From JANMJD01 sp963847945 (GTDB lineage: Bacteria > Actinomycetota > Acidimicrobiia > Acidimicrobiales > Ilumatobacteraceae), in contig CAWKBX010000009.1 of assembly GCA_963847945.1 (NCBI GenBank), forward strand, positions 1,054,001 through 1,118,000: a stretch of 64,000 nucleotides of DNA, in the 5' to 3' direction. Numbering within the stretch: position 1 is the stretch's first letter; each line of letters starts with the position of its first letter. Shown here in pieces: positions 61,329 through 64,000 of the stretch. The notes beneath the pieces were generated by a model that was not told where the DNA came from, did no database searches, and saw only the letters and a program-made list of their open reading frames with translations. The position numbers were made by a program, and so were the translations under genes.

Positions 61329-62297
61329 TCAGAAGTGGGTGACGGCGGCGGCCAGGGTGGAGACCTGATTCCAGCCGGTGATGCCGTCGCAGGCTCGGGG
61401 GGTGGTGACGGCGCAGGCGGCGGTGGCGTTGGCGACGGCGATCGCGTCGGGTAACGCCAGGCCACGGACTCGAGCGGCGAACCAGCCGGCGAGGAAGGCG
61501 TCGCCAGCGCCGGTGGAGTCGACGACGGTGACCGGGGGTGCGCACGACGAGAACGAGGTGCCGTCGCGGTGAAGGGTGTAGCTGCCGCCTGCGTCGAGGG
61601 TGATGACGACCGTCTCGCCGACACCGAGTTCGAGCAACGCGGCGGCGGCGTCGGGGACGGTGGAGCAGCCGGTGATCGCCAGCGCTTCGTCGCGGTTGGG
61701 GGCGAACAGGTCGACGTCTGTCACCGCGGCACCCAACGGCGTCAGCCACGCCCCACTCGGGTCCCAGGTCACGTCGATCGACGTGGTCATTCCCGCCGCC
61801 CGGGCGGCTCGCAACAGCGACTGGAGCGACGGACCCGACAAGGCGGGCAACAATGTCGTATACGCGACATGGAGATGACGCACCCCGGCGGCGGCCAAGG
61901 TCGGCACTGAGACATCGGTGGCACAGTATGTGGCATTGACCCCCGAGTGGTACAGGAAGCCGCGCTCACCATCGGGAGCGACCATGACCAGCGTCACCGA
62001 GGTCGAGCCTGTCGGCGACACGATCACACCTGACACGTCGCACTCCGCGGCGAGCTGGGAATGGACGAACCGGCCGAAGTGGTCGTCGCCGACGCGGCCG
62101 CCGACGAAGGTCGGTACCCCGAGCCGGGCCAGCGTCATCCCGCTGTTCCCCGGTGCTCCACCGACGCTCGACGCGACCCCCGGAACCGGCTGCAACGCAC
62201 CGAACGTCGGCATCGAAATCACGGGTGTGATCAGGTCGAACGTGACTGTTCCGACGATGGCGACACCTGGCAACGGGTCCACGACAGACGGCACCAC
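61329..62297 (-). CDS. PfkB-family carbohydrate kinase
   Basis: 322 aa. The PfkB signature is intact: GGAPGNSGMTLARLG near residue 45 and VVDSTGAGDAFLAGWFAARV near 255 with the catalytic Asp. An N-terminal VAIVGTVTFDLITPVISMPT precedes it. It phosphorylates a sugar or nucleoside; the specificity is unknown. It starts 6 bp downstream of the aldolase gene, so a kinase-aldolase pathway acting on one sugar is likely. Confidence 0.87.
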   Translation of the reverse strand: MVPSVVDPLPGVAIVGTVTFDLITPVISMPTFGALQPVPGVASSVGGAPGNSGMTLARLGVPTFVGGRVGDDHFGRFVHSQLAAECDVSGVIVSPTGSTSVTLVMVAPDGERGFLYHSGVNATYCATDVSVPTLAAAGVRHLHVAYTTLLPALSGPSLQSLLRAARAAGMTTSIDVTWDPSGAWLTPLGAAVTDVDLFAPNRDEALAITGCSTVPDAAAALLELGVGETVVITLDAGGSYTLHRDGTSFSSCAPPVTVVDSTGAGDAFLAGWFAARVRGLALPDAIAVANATAACAVTTPRACDGITGWNQVSTLAAAVTHF

Positions 62298-62303
62298 CGA
62301 TAA

Positions 62304-63083
62304 CTACAGGCAGGCCCGGAGCTGTTCGATTGCTTCCGACAGATCTGAACGCTGCCACACATTCCGCCCGACGACCACCCCCGACGCCCCGGCCGTCAGG
62401 CCCGAGCGGATGGCAGTGAACAACGCCGTCGGGTCGTCCTGCTTCGCCCCGCCGAGGAACACCACCGGCACGCCCCAGGCCAAGATCTGCGTCAACGCGG
62501 CCGACCCGACCGCGGGGATCTTCAGGATGTCGGCGCCTAGTTCCAACGCCATCCGCGCGGCGTGGACGATGACCTCGTCGTGATCGTCGGGGGCCAGCGG
62601 CGCGCCGAACCAGAGCGGCTCCAACATCAGCGGCATCCCGACCTCGTACGCCTCGGCGGCCAGGCGGGCGGCGACGGCGACGTTCGCCGCGGCGATGTCG
62701 TCGCCCAACCCGCAGACGAACAATGCCTTGACCGCGTCGGCCCCCAACGCCGCCGCCATGGCGACCGGCACGATCGTCCGGATGGAGCGGATCGACTCGA
62801 CGGTCCCCGGTCGGTCGCCCCAGATCTGGTGGTCGACCATCATTGTCAGGCTCATCCCCGCCTCCTTGGCCCGTGGGGCGAGCAGCTTGGCCATGCCCGC
62901 CGACATCAGCGTGCCATCGGTGCACGCCTCGATCAACGCGTCGAGCAGCACCGCCGGATGGTGCAAACCCGGCAGGTTGCCCATCACCAGGCCGTGGTCC
63001 ATCGGGATGATCAGCACCTTGTGATCGGCGGGTACGACCGCGTGCATGCGGCGGGCGAAATCACTGGACCGAGTCGTGCTCAT
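62304..63083 (-). CDS. DhnA/LsrF-type class I aldolase
   Basis: 259 aa from the ATG at 63083. A TIM-barrel aldolase of the DeoC/DhnA family: VLIIPMDHGLVMGNLPGL near residue 22, the SAGMAKLLAPRAKEAG segment, LGADILKIPAVGS with the Schiff-base Lys, and GAKQ..ASGVVVGRNVWQRS at the end. Related enzymes split or form phosphorylated sugars or autoinducer-2. It is the first gene of the pair with the PfkB kinase. Confidence 0.85.
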   Translation of the reverse strand: MSTTRSSDFARRMHAVVPADHKVLIIPMDHGLVMGNLPGLHHPAVLLDALIEACTDGTLMSAGMAKLLAPRAKEAGMSLTMMVDHQIWGDRPGTVESIRSIRTIVPVAMAAALGADAVKALFVCGLGDDIAAANVAVAARLAAEAYEVGMPLMLEPLWFGAPLAPDDHDEVIVHAARMALELGADILKIPAVGSAALTQILAWGVPVVFLGGAKQDDPTALFTAIRSGLTAGASGVVVGRNVWQRSDLSEAIEQLRACL

Positions 63084-63311
63084 AGACCCGACGGTAGCAA
63101 CCCGACCGATTCGCCAGCGCCTTGCCAACTGCCCAGCCGAGTCTCCTCGCCGTCTCTGACCGACCGCGCGACCATTCCTCCGTACGGTGATAGCCGCAGA
63201 ACGTGGCCATTCTGGGAGACATAGTCACTCTGACTTGTTATTCTGGGCTCGATCTTTGAAGTTGGTTGCGATATCGCAGAGGCGGTTCGCCTGACGCAAG
63301 GGAGGTGGAAC

Positions 63312-63470
63312 ATGAGTAAGGAAATGCGGATGGATGCCCCGGTATTGCGCGGCATCATGATCCAACCCGCAAAGAGTCCGTGGACTCGTTGGATTCGTAA
63401 ACTCCGGCGTCGGGCCGCCCGGCGGCGCTATCACGCGTCGATCCGGTCTGGACGCCCGACCAACCAGTAG
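63312..63470 (+). CDS. Small basic protein, 52 aa
   Basis: The frame starts at an ATG with a very strong GGGAGGTGG ribosome binding site 4-8 nt upstream. It encodes a short hydrophobic-polar start (DAPVLRGIMIQPAKSPWTRW) and a highly basic C-terminal half with runs of Arg/Lys (WIRKLRRRAARRRY, ending PTNQ). No Cys. Probably nucleic-acid-binding; no family recognised. It converges on the whiB gene, with 66 bp between the stop codons. Confidence 0.65.
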   Translation: MSKEMRMDAPVLRGIMIQPAKSPWTRWIRKLRRRAARRRYHASIRSGRPTNQ

Positions 63471-63536
63471 TAGTCGTTTTCCCGGCAGATGCCTTACCCC
63501 GAAGACTGACGAACCCCGGCGGTACGGAGAGCGACG

Positions 63537-63803
63537 CTATGCGAGTAGTGCGGCGCGTTCGGTTTCGTTGAGGCCGCCCCAGACACCGTGACGCTCGCCA
63601 TGTTCGATGGCATAGCTGAGGCACTCGCCGCGCACGCTGCAAACGTTGCACACCGCTTTGGCCTGTCGTTCGCGCGTCATGCGCACGCCTTTCCGCTCTC
63701 CTTGGACCGGCGCGTAGAACAGCGATGCCCGCGGACCGCGGCATGCGGCGTACTCCTGCCAGTCAGAGTTTGAAATGTTCCCGCTAGTGATTGAGGTGAA
63801 CAC
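63537..63803 (-). CDS. WhiB-family Fe-S transcriptional regulator
   Basis: 88 aa with the WhiB domain: AACRG (first Cys, about residue 21), AVCNVCSVRGEC (CxxC-x5-C) and GVWGGLNETER. The four cysteines bind a [4Fe-4S] cluster sensitive to NO or oxygen, and the GVWGG turn is diagnostic. It regulates through the primary sigma factor. It supports an actinobacterial origin. Which Wbl type it is cannot be told. Confidence 0.93.
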   Translation of the reverse strand: MFTSITSGNISNSDWQEYAACRGPRASLFYAPVQGERKGVRMTRERQAKAVCNVCSVRGECLSYAIEHGERHGVWGGLNETERAALLA

Positions 63804-63904
63804 TCTGCGTGCCTCCCTTGCCCGTCGAACCTATGGAACAACTCTACGTGGTCGATTGACTCATTTCAATGGCAAGAACGTCCACTTTTCTGTGGGCACT
63901 TCAA
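63804..63904. other. Upstream region of whiB
   Basis: Roughly 100 bp of lower-GC sequence (such as CATTTCAATGGCAAG) that must carry the whiB promoter. I could not pick a confident -35/-10 pair. Confidence 0.3.
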
Positions 63905-64000
63905 TCATTTCCGTGAGATTCGCCACCTGGACTCGATGGCGGCCCGGCGGGCTACCTCGGTTTCGGCGGCGGCGAGCGTCGAACCCTCGCTCCAACCGAG
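63905..64000 (-). CDS. Possible C-terminal end of a gene running in from the right edge
   Basis: The minus-strand frame open to the window edge encodes SEGSTLAAAETEVARRAAIE and ends RISRK before TGA at 63905. 31 codons, basic end; no identification is possible from this length. Confidence 0.3.
   Translation of the reverse strand, partial: LGWSEGSTLAAAETEVARRAAIESRWRISRK

Overview
The window is high-GC DNA from an actinobacterium. A WhiB regulator, a Ku-less LigC-type DNA ligase, F420/LLM-type oxidoreductases, an acyl-CoA carboxylase with its small epsilon subunit, a crotonyl-CoA carboxylase/reductase, and a BON/OmpA protein resembling mycobacterial ArfA together suggest Actinomycetota, probably Acidimicrobiia (Ilumatobacter-like). 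That placement is inferred from gene content only.

Layout. 0-6.2 kb: an oxidoreductase, a secreted penicillin-acylase-family lipoprotein and a RecQ helicase. 6.2-9.2 kb: a decayed accessory patch ending at tRNA-Ser(UGA). It holds a fragment of a pentapeptide-type membrane protein, a two-gene toxin-antitoxin-like module and a helicase gene with several deletions. 9.2-15.3 kb: methylmalonyl-CoA epimerase, an ECF sigma factor with a membrane partner, Tag glycosylase, Ccr and a frameshifted thiolase. 15.3-19.3 kb: a 92-bp tandem repeat leading into a CDGSH gene, then the zinc-uptake locus (znuB, znuC, Zur box, truncated znuA, zur), interrupted by a lower-GC insert with a coiled-coil gene and a strongly predicted structured small RNA. 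19.4-30.9 kb: recR-dnaX, a CopC-CopD fusion, DNA ligase, prepilin peptidase, acyl-CoA carboxylase beta and epsilon subunits, an ArsC-family gene with an in-frame UGA at the catalytic Cys, a phosphoesterase, rmuC and msrB. 31-42 kb: a PEP-utilising-type swivelling-domain protein, a secreted beta-propeller/discoidin protein in several frames, an ABC-2 exporter, small membrane proteins, a PadR-controlled membrane operon and tRNA-Ala(UGC). 42-55.7 kb: a PhyH-family oxygenase, an LLM oxidoreductase, an unusual [2Fe-2S]/molybdopterin-domain fusion, a helix-hairpin-helix protein plus BON/OmpA envelope protein, and an Fe-S set (erpA, SufR-like regulator, mrp), then an MFS-fxsA-Nudix-ATPase operon. 55.8-64 kb: selA-selB, an LLM oxidoreductase, a ketopantoate-reductase-like gene, PfkB kinase plus DhnA-type aldolase, a small basic protein and WhiB.

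How it fits together. Ccr, the epimerase, the thiolase and the carboxylase subunits point to C4/C5 acyl-CoA metabolism such as the ethylmalonyl-CoA pathway. selA/selB and the UGA-containing arsC-like gene support each other: the window encodes Sec-insertion proteins and at least one likely selenoprotein, with a bacterial-SECIS-like hairpin directly after the UGA.

A caveat. At least eight otherwise conserved genes are broken by apparent single-base indels, often in GC-rich runs. Uncorrected long-read errors are as likely as biology. The helicase and znuA losses are large deletions and cannot be explained that way.
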